23,598 nt of DNA from Stramenopiles sp. TOSAG23-3 (GCA_900128585.1 LT642310.1:544-24141), one strand, 5' to 3'. Counted from the stretch's first letter, positions 1-9,205 are shown. Numbers and translations are program-made. Notes: generated from the sequence alone by a model not told the origin.

Positions 1-182
1 ATGGCAATTTATTCCTATGCAGAATAAAATTTATCTGTGAGATCGAAGATCGAACTCGTACTTAAGACAAATGTATTTTTGGTATAAATTTACCTATTAA
101 GAAGAATACCAAAATTCTGTTCGATGAAAAGTTACCTGTACCTCACTCAAAATTAGATCAGTTTTACAATTGGGATAATCTT

Positions 183-236
183 GAGAGTCTTAAAACATAC
201 TATATCATTAGTTTTTTTTTATAATTTGTTTTTTCA
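183..236 (+). repeat. Dispersed AT-rich repeat, copy 1
   Basis: GAGAGTCTTAAAACATACTA matches 6989-7008 exactly, and the right half (ATAATTTGTTTTTTCAA) matches the copy ending at 23233. A T-rich stretch interrupts the middle. Unlike the other three copies, I found no flanking direct repeat; its left end may be diverged or outside the window. Confidence 0.7.
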
Positions 237-384
237 AACTCATTACCAATCATTCTTTCATAAAGCGTTGCAACAGAAAACGAGCACCTTTAAAGCATTA
301 TAGTCACTGTTTATTAGCCAATTGGAGTCTTGACCAGAAATTGGGAAGGATCTGCAACTGGAGGAGATTTGGTTCTTGAATTGA

Positions 385-398
385 CCCCCCCCCCCCCC
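385..398 (+). repeat. Poly-C tract (C14)
   Basis: Fourteen consecutive C in otherwise AT-rich DNA, 71 bases upstream of the ATG at 470. The length may be unreliable because homopolymers slip both in cells and in sequencing. Confidence 0.9.
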
Positions 399-469
399 TC
401 GTCTCTTTTTATACATATTTAAAATACCTTAATAACAGACAATATTTTTTTCTAAATTACCGCCATCTA

Positions 470-1000
470 ATGTTCATAATCAATTACGGCAAAAAAACAA
501 TATCACCCGGTTTATCCGGTAGTTCGTCTTCTGCAATCGATGGACAGGGACTCGTGAGCGCTGATAAGGATTGTTTAAGCAAACCTACGCAAAACGAAGC
601 ACAGCAGCACCCAACCGCCCACATCACCCCCACCAAGCAAAACAACAACAAACGAGTATTTAGCCCACGGCCAAAAGAATCAATATACCCCGGTTTACCC
701 GTTAATTCGTCTCCTTTGTATGCGGGAAATGCCTAGGCAAGAATGAGACGCACCGAAGCAAATGGTTTACTTCTGACACCGAAACAGACTAGACCAGAAG
801 ACAAAGACATATCTCCTTCAACCTATTTTCTGGATGAACTATGGGGTAACTTCAATCCGAGTTACAGTCCATTGGAAGATGTCCCCCCTTATGTCACAGC
901 CCCTGGCGACTTTTCTAAGGAAATTAAAGATTTCTTTATGAACAGGGAAATATCACTTATAAGAAGGAGGTTTCATCTACAAGCAGAAAATTCGAATTGA
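470..1000 (+). pseudogene. Two-part reading frame split by one in-frame TAG; hypothetical protein
   Basis: ATG at 470 opens 88 codons ending in TAG at 734-736. The same frame continues without another stop to TGA at 998-1000, with the next ATG at 743 (85 codons). The second half reads like real protein: polar, with W, Y, F and P well spread, and motifs such as ELWGNFNPSYSPLEDVPPY and a basic end (LIRRRFHLQ). The first half is low complexity (S, Q, N, P) and contains an internal duplication: SPGLSGSSSS near its start and YPGLPVNSSP near its end, from DNA repeats at 496-529 and 678-712. I recognise no family. Options are a gene broken by a nonsense mutation, stop-codon readthrough, two separate short genes, or a sequencing error. 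It could also be the 3' part of a longer spliced gene. Confidence 0.4.
496..712 (+). repeat. Internal direct repeat in the 470-1000 frame
   Basis: Segments 496-529 and 678-712 are about 82 percent identical over 34 bases (shared core CCCGGTTTA, ending AATTCGTCT or AGTTCGTCT). They lie in the same reading frame, so the encoded peptide repeats as (I)SPGLxGxSSS. In-frame repetition suggests the frame was once translated. Confidence 0.6.
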
Positions 1001-1076
1001 ATCACAGGCAAGCTTACTGTTAGTTTCATAAGTTACGAAAATTTTTAAGTTACAGATAGGATATGTCGGGGTTTTA

Positions 1077-1102
1077 GGTTTCCCCCAACACGGTGGTTTA
1101 GT
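1077..1102 (+). repeat. 26-bp exact dispersed repeat, copy A
   Basis: Core CCCCCAACACGGTGG, identical over 26 bases to 6831-6856 on the same strand. It is much more GC-rich than its surroundings. It lies 77 bases after the stop of the 470-1000 frame; the other copy lies 101 bases after the SEC31 stop. Confidence 0.9.
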
Positions 1103-1149
1103 TTTATTGTTGGTTTAATGGGTGTTAGAAGACAAATATTGATTTTTGA

Positions 1150-1405
1150 TGAACGTTCACAAAAGCAAAAAGATAAAGAAAAGTAACTTGAGTGGTTTTC
1201 AATCGAATGGAAACATTTTACTTGATAATCAAGAAAAAAATAATTAGGGTTGTCCTAAAACAAATAGTAGGATAATGGTGAGTCAAAGGAGTTTAGAACA
1301 CAATTATTAATTGTAGTGAACATTCACAAAATTGACAATATAAAAGAAGATTGAGAGAGAAAAAGAAGATTAACCTGAGTGGTTTCCAATGGAAACTACT
1401 TGGTA
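1150..1405 (+). repeat. Diverged direct duplication
   Basis: About 1150-1225 and 1317-1405 share GAACGTTCACAAAA or GAACATTCACAAAA, then an A/G-rich stretch, then CTTGAGTGGTTTTCAAT or CCTGAGTGGTTTCCAAT followed by GGAAAC. The order and orientation are conserved. There is no coding frame; it is probably an old tandem duplication or two copies of a small element. Confidence 0.6.
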
Positions 1406-2070
1406 ACTTAGATAAACTGATTTTGCTTTTTTTCAATCAAATTAATGACAACCTGTTAGCAATGCAATTAGAACAAAAACTATATTTAAGGACATAATTA
1501 ACAACAATAATAATACAATATTATACTCCTTAATTAGTGAATAAGTAACAGGGACACACTGTCAATGTTTAGTAAATTTTTTTAAGAAAAGAACAGAAAA
1601 ATCGTAGTCGTTTTTTATTTAGGCCCCCTAGGATTTAATTAACGACACCCATTTCCCCTATCAATCAATCTCTTATTGGCACCTAAAATAATTTAAAATC
1701 AAACCAAATAATGCCAATACAAACTAAACCAGCTTAACCAAATCCGAAATTTCAGTTTTTCTCCCCCTTCTAGACGCGAGGCGAGGACTCTAAATAATCC
1801 CAGATCTTACGCCAGCTCTGAAGGGACTCCTCGATATAAATATTAAGGTTTAAATTATAATATAATTATTTTTAAAAAAAAATTTGGAATCTAATTACAG
1901 TATCAAATTTGGAAACCTTAACTAAAAGAAACCCGGATACATGAAACATTGGGAACCAGCTGGTGTAGGGGGTAATTGCAACCATTAATAAAGTGCTTCA
2001 TCGACACAGCATTGCAAACAAAACGAAAAAGAAAAAAAATAGCATGCTTATATGCTGTGTTCATTTTAAC

Positions 2071-2177
2071 AAATTGATATAGACACAGCAAAGTGTGTTG
2101 GTAATAAATTGCATATAGGCACAGCAAGGTGTTTTTGTAATAAATTGTATATAGACACAGCAAGGCGTGTTTGTCAA
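2071..2177 (+). repeat. Tandem repeat, three 35-36-bp units
   Basis: Units at 2071-2105, 2106-2141 and 2142-2177 each contain AAATTG, then ATATAG(A/G)CACAGCAA, then GTGT. The 35-bp first unit would break a 12-residue protein repeat, so the minus-strand open frame across it is probably incidental. Confidence 0.85.
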
Positions 2178-3766
2178 AAAAACAACAACTACAACTACAA
2201 TATGAAATGAATAACTCAAAGGGGCGTCTCGTGGGTGACATACAAGTACTCATACTTTGTGTGGCTCACGCTCTTCAACAGCTTGTTGTTGCCACAAAAG
2301 CAGGTCTCTCTTCGTTCAAGATTTCTTTTTTTAGAACCTATTCTTATGTAAAACCCACCACGTGTCTTCGACAATTCATTTTCATTTGTTTTCTTTTAAG
2401 GAACGTAAAGTTTCCAAACGAATGGTTGTCAGCATGCAAGAAATAGATCTGTTGTTCTGTGTTTCCTTCACTGGGCAATATTATTCATAATATTATAAAC
2501 ACAATCTTTGGCTTCATTTTCCTTTTAGCTTCCATTTTTCTTTCATCTCATGGTGTAGCATATTCTTTTTGTGATTAGTGCAGAGGACGAGTCTTGAATA
2601 AATTGGTGTGTACCTGTAGTCAGGCGTTTTCGTTCTCTTGATCCGTTCCGGCTGACAATGGAACATCCATTAAACGACATGCGTCCGGCACAAAAAATAA
2701 ACTCGGTTTGTGTCATTTTCGTTGCGGCTTCTTTAAGGACTATGCACACATTTGCTTTGATGGGAATCATGCACTTGTAAAATTGACTTTGGGTCAGTTT
2801 TGGTATAAACTTTGTTGGTACATACAAATTTCTGACAGTTTAACAATAAAATTTAGTATAGAGACACCCAACAGACGCCAAATTGCAAAGTTAACGCTAA
2901 ATAACAGGACAGCAAAAAAGTGAATGGAGCACTAACTTCGTTTTTCATTTTGTAGAAGTTGGTTCTACTTGAAATACTATTAATAATAAAACAAAACACT
3001 GCCTTTTTGCCCAAAACTGTTTGTATGTGTACTTTCGGGGAGTACCTGGGCTACTGTTACATATTCGGAGTGGGAATGGAAGGAGGAAGGAGAATGTATT
3101 TTTATGATAATTGATCCCCAATAATAATATTTTTGGGTCATCCACCCAACTATTTAAAAATGAAGTACACAATATAGATTTATCATATAGGTAAATAATA
3201 TTTTTAGACTATCACGATATCTTGGTCGGGGGGGCTCCACCTTAATTTAGCACTTGGACTCTGTTCCATCCATTTGTTTGAAAAAAAAAATATTTTATTT
3301 TTACACTGAAAAAGGAACAACTCCTCGAGCATTTTCGGCAGTGTTGTATCCTATCAATACTATGCATTGAATGCTATTCCTATGTATTTCGTATCAGGAA
3401 TAGCTGCGAAAAAAGTAACAGTGCCCAGAACCCAGAGTTCCTTAGTCGTCTGGTAGGATGACAACAAATAATGAAGATCGATCTCTGTGAAAAAAAAGTT
3501 TCCTACTCCGTATTTTATTTTCACCGCAATACCCTGCTGTGTGAGATGTATTTATTTCGGCGATTCAGGATCATTCTCAATACACTGCGTACCTGTTTCT
3601 TCCTCATTATTACAATGTAACTGAACTCATTTTGCTTTTCCGTACGTGCATTTTCGTTCCCACCGTTCAAAATGATTTAATCTCTAACTCCCTTGCCTTT
3701 ACAACACCAGGAAAATCATCACAACAAACCATCTATCCCGAGCCCAACACAAAACAACTCATTAAT

Positions 3767-6730
3767 ATGTCTTTGCTTCAGCAAGTAAACGATCGTGGAG
3801 TAACAATCGCTTGGAGTCCTGGACGACAAGAACGACAGTTTTTGGCAGCAGGCACAAAAGAGGGAGCGGGTGGCGCTTTTGGTGATTATGGCGGCAAGCT
3901 GGAAATCTATTCCATGAATTCCATATTAGAGGGTCAAACAAAGGAACCGGTCGGGTGTGTGGAGACAAAAATGAAATTTGAAAGTCTGTCTTGGAGTTCC
4001 TTTAATGCAGGCAATACGTCAGGGTTTGGATCAGGAATATTGGCCTCTGGTATGACAGACGGTACAATTTCAATATGGGACCCCAGTAAAATTATTTCAA
4101 AACGTTCTAATGAGAGCCTAGTCGCAGACATTCCAACTCATAAAAGCAAAGTTTCTTCAGTGCAATTTAATCCACATCAACAGGGCTCACAGCTTCTTGC
4201 ATCAGGGGGGGTGGACTCCGAAGTGTACATTGTCGACTTAGGCCGTCCAGACAAGCCGAATGTATATACACCGGGGGAAGGAACTCAAAAATCTCATGAC
4301 TCGCCAATTTCTAATTTGTCTTGGAATAATCAAGTAATTCATATTTTAGCTTCTGCTGATGTCAGTGGTTCTTGTATCGTGTGGGATTTGCGGCAAAAAC
4401 GCCCTTGGTGCGAACTGCAGGACCCGCGAGGCATGGCATTTTCTAGTATTGAATGGAATCCAGCTGGTTCGTCGCATGTGCTGCTCATGACTGCAACTCT
4501 TAATGACCCCGTAATTAAAATATGGGATCTTCGAAAAAGCACAATAACACCTATGATAGAATTGGGACACCAACACGGTCATACCAAAGGCATACTTGAC
4601 ACTGCATGGTGCTACCACGATGAAGGACTCGTGTTGTCATCGGGGAAGGATAACAGAACATTAATGTGGGATTTATACGAGTGTTCAGTCATTCATGAAA
4701 TTGAAAGTTCTTTAAACATATCAAAAGGGGACGGCGAACAAAACATTTTTAATCGCGGCGCGTCGTTGGGCTCGGGCACGAATGACTCTATTTTCCTACG
4801 TGGCAGCAATCAGAGCTCAATCGGCAATTTTGACATTGGTGCAGTAAGCTGTGAAGGTATCAGAGAGATCTGTTGGTCTCCGTCCACACCTGGGATCTTC
4901 GCTGCATGCACCTTCGGTCGCAACTTGCAGTCTTTCTGTGTGAGTGCACAAACATGCGGTTCGCGTAGCCCAAAATGGTTACAGCGCCCTTGTGGTATAT
5001 CTTTCGGGCTCGGGGGTAAAGTCGCTGTTTTTGATTTGTCAAGCAATAAAGTTAACATTCGCAGTTCTGCTACGAGTTATCCCAGCAATAACATAGCATT
5101 ACTACAAGCATTGCGAAGCGGGCAATATGACGTTTTTTTTGCTCAAAAGATTAAAAAATGTACGACTAATCATTCAATAAATACGTGGAACTTTATGAAG
5201 ATATTGTTGGGAGCAAACCCAAAAGAAGACCTTTTGGCATATTTGAGCAACAACAAAAATATTTTTTCAGATTTTGTAAAAACAGGTGATTTAAATAAGA
5301 CTGCATTTGAAAACAATAATGAGCATGAAAAACCACTTACAACTTCAATTCAAAATTCTGGTTTGAATACAGTAAATATTGATGATACTGAAATCAGGAA
5401 ACAGTTTGCTGTTCGAAACTTCAAAACAGCCATAGACTTATGCCTGCAAAATTCTTTGTTTTCTGAAGCGTTTGTGATTGCGTCCTTTGCAGACCCTGAA
5501 AAGACTATTGGTCTGTGGGATGAGGTACAGAGAAAATTCTTTCGTAGCCGAACTGGTCCGTTGAATACAATTTTGTCTTCGGTCGTTTCTAAGGATTTTA
5601 ATTACTTGGACATTTCATGTGACCTAAATCTGGGAGAAATATTAACAATATTCTGTTCGTTTTCCGAAGGAAACTCATTTCATTCTCAGTGCGATAAGCT
5701 GGGAAGTCGTCTGGAAGAGATAAGTACAGATCCAGCAAGTCTCTTCTTTTTGTGTGCAAAAAATGCAGCAAAAGTGTTGGAGATATGGTGTGGTGATGTG
5801 ACAACTGGGGTATATGGTGTTGATGAATTTGCGCACCGTGTATTGTTTTTGCGAATGTTGACAGGCTATGATCAATTTGATGAATCTGCTTCATCGAATA
5901 TAATCGCTTTCGTGACCAATTTAGTATCAAATTCACAATTAGAGCTAGCCTACAAAATAGTTTGTTCATTGGGCAAGTTGGTTCCAACGTTTTCGCCTCT
6001 TCGTTTCCGGTTGTACTGGGCCCAAAGTAATCCGGGGACAGAGCAACCCCCAGACCCCTTTCGCCACCTTAGCGCTAGCCTAGCTAATCTGAATGCCACT
6101 GAAGATATTTTAGTGAAAGAGGGTAATATGGACTTGGGTAAGAATTCGTCTCTGGCGACTCAAGTATACGAAGGGGTATTCGAAAAGGCATCGCGTCAAA
6201 CTGTTAACGGACCACGTGCTTTTGTTGGTAACCAGCTTGAAAAGACGAAACTGGATAAGTATAGGAAAGATGGTTTTATTACGACGGTTGGAAATGCAGC
6301 CTTAAGTGCAAAATACGGGAACCATGGCGCAATACTAACAGAACCGGAGTCACCATTAATGCCCGAACTTAATTCGAGCAAAGTCCAAGTCGTCCCTGTT
6401 GAGCTGAACTGCATTATTGAAGCCCTGAAAGTGCTGCATGGGCTGTTATTGAAAGTAGGCCTTAAGGGTATCATGGCAAAAAAAGTTTCTGATGTAAAAA
6501 AGGCGGAAGATGTGCTACAAACTAAATTAGCACACAATAAGCTATCTCCTCGAATTTGTGAAACATTAGTAACAATATCTGATAGTATTTTTTCTCAAAA
6601 ATATCAATCTGCTTTGCAAATGCTGCAGCCGCTGCTTTCAAACTCGTGGGCAGATCACAAAGACTGGCTAAAGCCTTTGAAATCGTCCCTACAATTAAGC
6701 CAAAAAGTATTGCAGAACCTAAACTTATAA
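3767..6730 (+). CDS. SEC31: COPII outer-coat subunit Sec31
   Basis: Sec31 pairs with Sec13 to form the outer cage of COPII vesicles that bud from the ER and stimulates Sar1 GTP hydrolysis through Sec23. The frame is open from 3632 but its first in-frame ATG is 3767, giving 987 residues beginning MSLLQQVNDRGVTIAWSPGR. Residues about 5-430 form WD40 repeats; the block GHTKGILDTAWCYHDEGL, then LSSGKDNRTLMWDL, is a strong Sec31 signature, as is FGLGGKVAVF near 413. An alpha-solenoid (ACE1) follows at about 440-755, and a C-terminal helical Sec31/SRA1-like domain at about 880-985. The usual long proline-rich Sec23-binding linker is reduced to about 120 residues with few prolines. No intron is seen. 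Two minimal uORFs lie upstream and a 26-bp repeat lies 101 bases downstream. Confidence 0.95.
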   Translation: MSLLQQVNDRGVTIAWSPGRQERQFLAAGTKEGAGGAFGDYGGKLEIYSMNSILEGQTKEPVGCVETKMKFESLSWSSFNAGNTSGFGSGILASGMTDGTISIWDPSKIISKRSNESLVADIPTHKSKVSSVQFNPHQQGSQLLASGGVDSEVYIVDLGRPDKPNVYTPGEGTQKSHDSPISNLSWNNQVIHILASADVSGSCIVWDLRQKRPWCELQDPRGMAFSSIEWNPAGSSHVLLMTATLNDPVIKIWDLRKSTITPMIELGHQHGHTKGILDTAWCYHDEGLVLSSGKDNRTLMWDLYECSVIHEIESSLNISKGDGEQNIFNRGASLGSGTNDSIFLRGSNQSSIGNFDIGAVSCEGIREICWSPSTPGIFAACTFGRNLQSFCVSAQTCGSRSPKWLQRPCGISFGLGGKVAVFDLSSNKVNIRSSATSYPSNNIALLQALRSGQYDVFFAQKIKKCTTNHSINTWNFMKILLGANPKEDLLAYLSNNKNIFSDFVKTGDLNKTAFENNNEHEKPLTTSIQNSGLNTVNIDDTEIRKQFAVRNFKTAIDLCLQNSLFSEAFVIASFADPEKTIGLWDEVQRKFFRSRTGPLNTILSSVVSKDFNYLDISCDLNLGEILTIFCSFSEGNSFHSQCDKLGSRLEEISTDPASLFFLCAKNAAKVLEIWCGDVTTGVYGVDEFAHRVLFLRMLTGYDQFDESASSNIIAFVTNLVSNSQLELAYKIVCSLGKLVPTFSPLRFRLYWAQSNPGTEQPPDPFRHLSASLANLNATEDILVKEGNMDLGKNSSLATQVYEGVFEKASRQTVNGPRAFVGNQLEKTKLDKYRKDGFITTVGNAALSAKYGNHGAILTEPESPLMPELNSSKVQVVPVELNCIIEALKVLHGLLLKVGLKGIMAKKVSDVKKAEDVLQTKLAHNKLSPRICETLVTISDSIFSQKYQSALQMLQPLLSNSWADHKDWLKPLKSSLQLSQKVLQNLNL

Positions 6731-6830
6731 TTCCGCTTTGTAAAAGGACAGCATTATTCTTCAAGAAGGAATTTGAAATTGACTCTAAGGCAATTTTATG
6801 AATAGTTCCACAGGATGTTCCAGGATTTTT

Positions 6831-6856
6831 GGTTTCCCCCAACACGGTGGTTTAGT
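6831..6856 (+). repeat. 26-bp exact dispersed repeat, copy B
   Basis: Identical to 1077-1102 and in the same orientation, just downstream of SEC31. Similarity fades on both sides into T-rich sequence, so the conserved unit is short and sharply bounded. Confidence 0.9.
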
Positions 6857-6949
6857 CTTTTGTTTTTAGGAAAAAGTCTACACCTACACCGTTCTCATTT
6901 TCACTACGAACTTATATTTGAAAAAAACACAAACTTATATTTGAATATA

Positions 6950-7035
6950 TAATTATATTTTGAAGTAGTCTAGTATTTGATTTAAAATGAGAGTCTTAAA
7001 ACATACTATATATTTTGTTTTTTTAATTATATTTT
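6950..7035 (+). mobile_element. 62-bp 5'-truncated insert with 12-bp direct repeats
   Basis: TAATTATATTTT occurs at 6950-6961 and 7024-7035 and brackets a 62-bp insert. The insert ends in AAAACATACTATATATTTTG plus a T-run, the same right end as the inserts at 12405-12428 and 23107-23232. The duplications are AT-rich, so this copy alone would be weak; the shared end position makes it credible. No coding capacity. Confidence 0.65.
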
Positions 7036-7117
7036 ATATGATATCATAGTATAGAAAACGTATTAATAAAAACAAATTATATACGCCATTAATATAGTAT
7101 GCGTTCTTCTCCAGGCA

Positions 7118-7661
7118 ACTCTGTTTGGACATTTTAAATCTCAACAGAAAAACAGGTAATAGGAGCCAAAAGAAAATCGAAAAAATACTAACTTGGGTTT
7201 TTTTTTCTTTCCAACTACGGTCGTCCGATTTAAATGACTACTACTACACTAAGGTACAGTCAGTAGTCGTCTACTATAAATACCAAATAAAAAAAAATAA
7301 TATATCGAGTAGAAGTCATTTAAATCTGGAAAGTCGGAAGAAAAAAACACCTAAGTTTTTTTTCGATTTTCTTATTTTGCCTCCTGTTTCTCACGTGTTG
7401 TTTATTGAATTAATTAAATATTTTTTAGAATAAAACGTGAGAAAAAAAATTACATGGATGGGTACTTGTATTTATCTCTGAGGGATCTTGTTTTTCTTCT
7501 AATTGTAGTGTAGAGCATTTTACAAGTACTTAAATAAGCATTATTAGATAGTGAATGGAAAATCTGTTCGGACATCAATTCTCAAAAAACAAGACAGGTA
7601 ATAGCAGGCAAAATAAGAAAATAGAAAAAATACTACTTTTTTTCCGACTGTTTTTTGTCGG
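7118..7661. repeat. Inverted- and direct-repeat cluster (MITE-like)
   Basis: A left arm (about 7149-7244) and right arm (about 7309-7390) are imperfect reverse complements, including GATTTAAATGACTACTAC paired with GTAGAAGTCATTTAAATC. A third, direct copy of the left arm lies at about 7561-7640 (shared start TCTGTT(T/C)GGACAT, then ACAGGTAATAG, then AAAAAATACTA). Two further hairpins follow: TTTCTCACGT (7387-7396) with ACGTGAGAAA (7435-7444), and CCGAC (7644-7648) with GTCGG (7657-7661). The long open frame at 7125-7433 only reflects A/T-rich stem sequence. Confidence 0.7.
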
Positions 7662-7973
7662 ATAATTTTAAAGAAATGTGAGGTGGCTTTTACTTGATAT
7701 AAGTTAGGTGTAATGTACTGAAGTTACTCCACGAACCTTTCTACTCGTTTTCTACCTCTTGTCACTCTGAACGTATGTGAAGTGTGTTCCACAAGTGTGG
7801 TTCGTTCGATCGACTCTATTTGTTCTTCCATCATCATCGACATGATACTAATTCTTGCTCATTGCGTCACAATCAGTAGAGGTCATCACTTGATATCGAT
7901 GGCTCACTTAAGGTAGTCGATCGACGTATCTTAGGTTTCATGTACAACTTGACAGTTGGGATTCTTTATTATA

Positions 7974-8886
7974 TTTTTAATGAGCTATTTACAAATGCAC
8001 CACTTTTTGTTGACACTTTAGGGTTATCAATAGGGTAGTAATAAAATTGAAATATGTTATAATATTCCTTAACATATTAAGGATATAATGTAAATGGCTA
8101 ACTACAACAGAATGAGCAAGATCCTGGAAGTCTGGTGTCATCCAATTCATACAAATTTAGTTAAACTGAAAAGAAAACATTTTCAAGCATGCGCATCTCT
8201 AAAACTGTTTCTTGTATACAACCAAACTTTGTGTCTACTATAAAGAGCACGCACAGGGCTTTTCTTTTCTTTTTGTTTCGCGGTCAAAGTGTAATCAACG
8301 GCAAAGAAAGAGTGACTTGAAGATCGATCAAAGGTAAACTAACAATACCAATTTACCCCATCTTCAAGCGTGCGTATCTCTTAGACTGTTTCTCGTATAC
8401 AACCAAACTTCGTGTCTACGATAAAGAGCACACGCAGGGCTTTTATTTTCTTTTTGTTTAGCGGCCAAAGTGTAATCAACGGCGAATATCGATCAAAGAA
8501 CCTGGGTACTTGAGCGAATGTAAAACGTCCATAATTCTAAATTTATTAACACATTATATATATATTAAATATTATATCAACTTAAATCTGTACTACTCCT
8601 AATTCTTGTGTGCTGTGCTGAACCTGGCTGCTTGTGGATGTTTTTTTCCCGCACATTATACACATACAAACTGTTTTTTCCTTTCCTGTTTTTTTGTTGA
8701 CAACTGTCTCGTATGGACCATGTTTTGGTGGTTCATTATTATTGATATCAACATAGAGTGGAAGAAGAGTTTATTATATAGTATTGGCATTAAGATAATT
8801 AATATTAAGGACAAAAGTAAAAACATATTACCCTATTGATAACCCTAAAGTGTCAACAAAAAGTGGTGAATGTAGCTCATTTTTAA
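7974..8886. mobile_element. Non-autonomous DNA transposon, ~0.9 kb, with TIRs and 7-bp TSD
   Basis: Terminal inverted repeats start TGAGCTA at 7981 and end TAGCTCA at 8879. The arms (7981-8037 and 8829-8879) share a perfect 40-base inverted match next to the interior, with a few differences nearer the ends. Directly outside lie matching 7-mers, TTTTTAA at 7974-7980 and 8880-8886, as expected of a target-site duplication. The interior has no transposase-like frame; it carries a 120-bp direct duplication (8183-8483) and a hairpin (CCTTAA / TTAAGG near 8070). A 7-bp AT-rich duplication does not settle the superfamily (hAT, P and Mutator-like elements make 7-9 bp). Confidence 0.8.
8183..8483 (+). 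repeat. ~120-bp direct duplication inside the TIR element
   Basis: 8183-8302 and 8363-8483 are about 90 percent identical, start to start 180 bases apart, with most differences being transitions. Shared words include GTATACAACCAAACTT and CAAAGTGTAATCAACGGC; ATCGATCAAAG follows both. No coding frame. Subterminal or internal repeats of this kind are common in non-autonomous DNA transposons. Confidence 0.85.
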
Positions 8887-9205
8887 TTGTCAGTCGGTCT
8901 ACTTATACAGTGATAATATGTCAATACAATCAAATTATTTTTTATTTATTATTATTATTTTAGTTAGTCGGTCTAGTCTTCTAGACGACTATTAAAAAAA
9001 AAAAAAAGCATTCTTTTTTTTCAGGTAAAAATCACTTGAACTGCGTATGTTATGTAAAATCAAAAGTAGCGTTTGAAGTCACACGATGCAGTTACAAACA
9101 GTCGCTGTAATACGCGCCATAAGTGTGCTGATGTTAATAGTCTCTTTAAAAAGTCACTTGATCGGTGAAACTATCTGATAACGGACAAAAATCAACTCGT
9201 TATTA

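Larger units (their letters stand above)
1..469. other. AT-rich spacer at left edge
   Basis: No convincing coding frame or RNA gene is visible. It holds one copy of a small dispersed repeat (183-236) and an uninterrupted run of 14 C at 385-398, listed separately. The only ATG-started frames are very short. Confidence 0.6.
1001..3766. other. AT-rich intergenic spacer
   Basis: No supported gene. It holds a 26-bp exact repeat (1077-1102), a duplicated segment near 1150-1405 and a 36-bp tandem repeat (2071-2177). Short open frames on both strands look random in composition. The last part should include the SEC31 promoter and 5' leader: two minimal upstream ORFs, ATG-TAA (3615-3620) and ATG-ATT-TAA (3672-3680), precede the SEC31 start. 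Confidence 0.6.
6731..9205. other. Repeat-rich spacer between SEC31 and RMC1
   Basis: No supported gene. From left to right it holds the second 26-bp repeat, a 62-bp insert with a 12-bp duplication, an inverted-repeat cluster (7118-7661) and an 899-bp element with terminal inverted repeats. The remaining 8887-9205 is AT-rich with an A-run near 8994-9007 and should include the RMC1 promoter. Confidence 0.6.

Noticed and set aside
725-744. 19-base mini-intron (GTATG...CTAG) removing the TAG at 734-736
   Set aside because: Removing 19 bases shifts the frame away from the well-formed second half, and no other gene here has introns of this kind.
1918-2253. Minus-strand 111-codon frame with repeated CLYxIYY motif
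   Set aside because: It reads through the 35-36-bp tandem repeat; the 35-bp unit would shift a true protein repeat and the rest is Phe/Cys-rich noise.
3632-3766. N-terminal extension of Sec31
   Set aside because: The open frame begins without an ATG (TTG) and the extra 45 residues lack Sec31 similarity; the first in-frame ATG at 3767 starts right at the homologous sequence.
6522-6845. Minus-strand 107-codon frame overlapping the SEC31 3' end
   Set aside because: Antisense to a confidently assigned gene, with low-information composition; a shadow of the real frame.
8606-8839. 77-codon frame inside the TIR element as a transposase fragment
   Set aside because: No catalytic motif; rich in Phe/Cys/Ile from T-rich DNA and it runs into the terminal inverted repeat.
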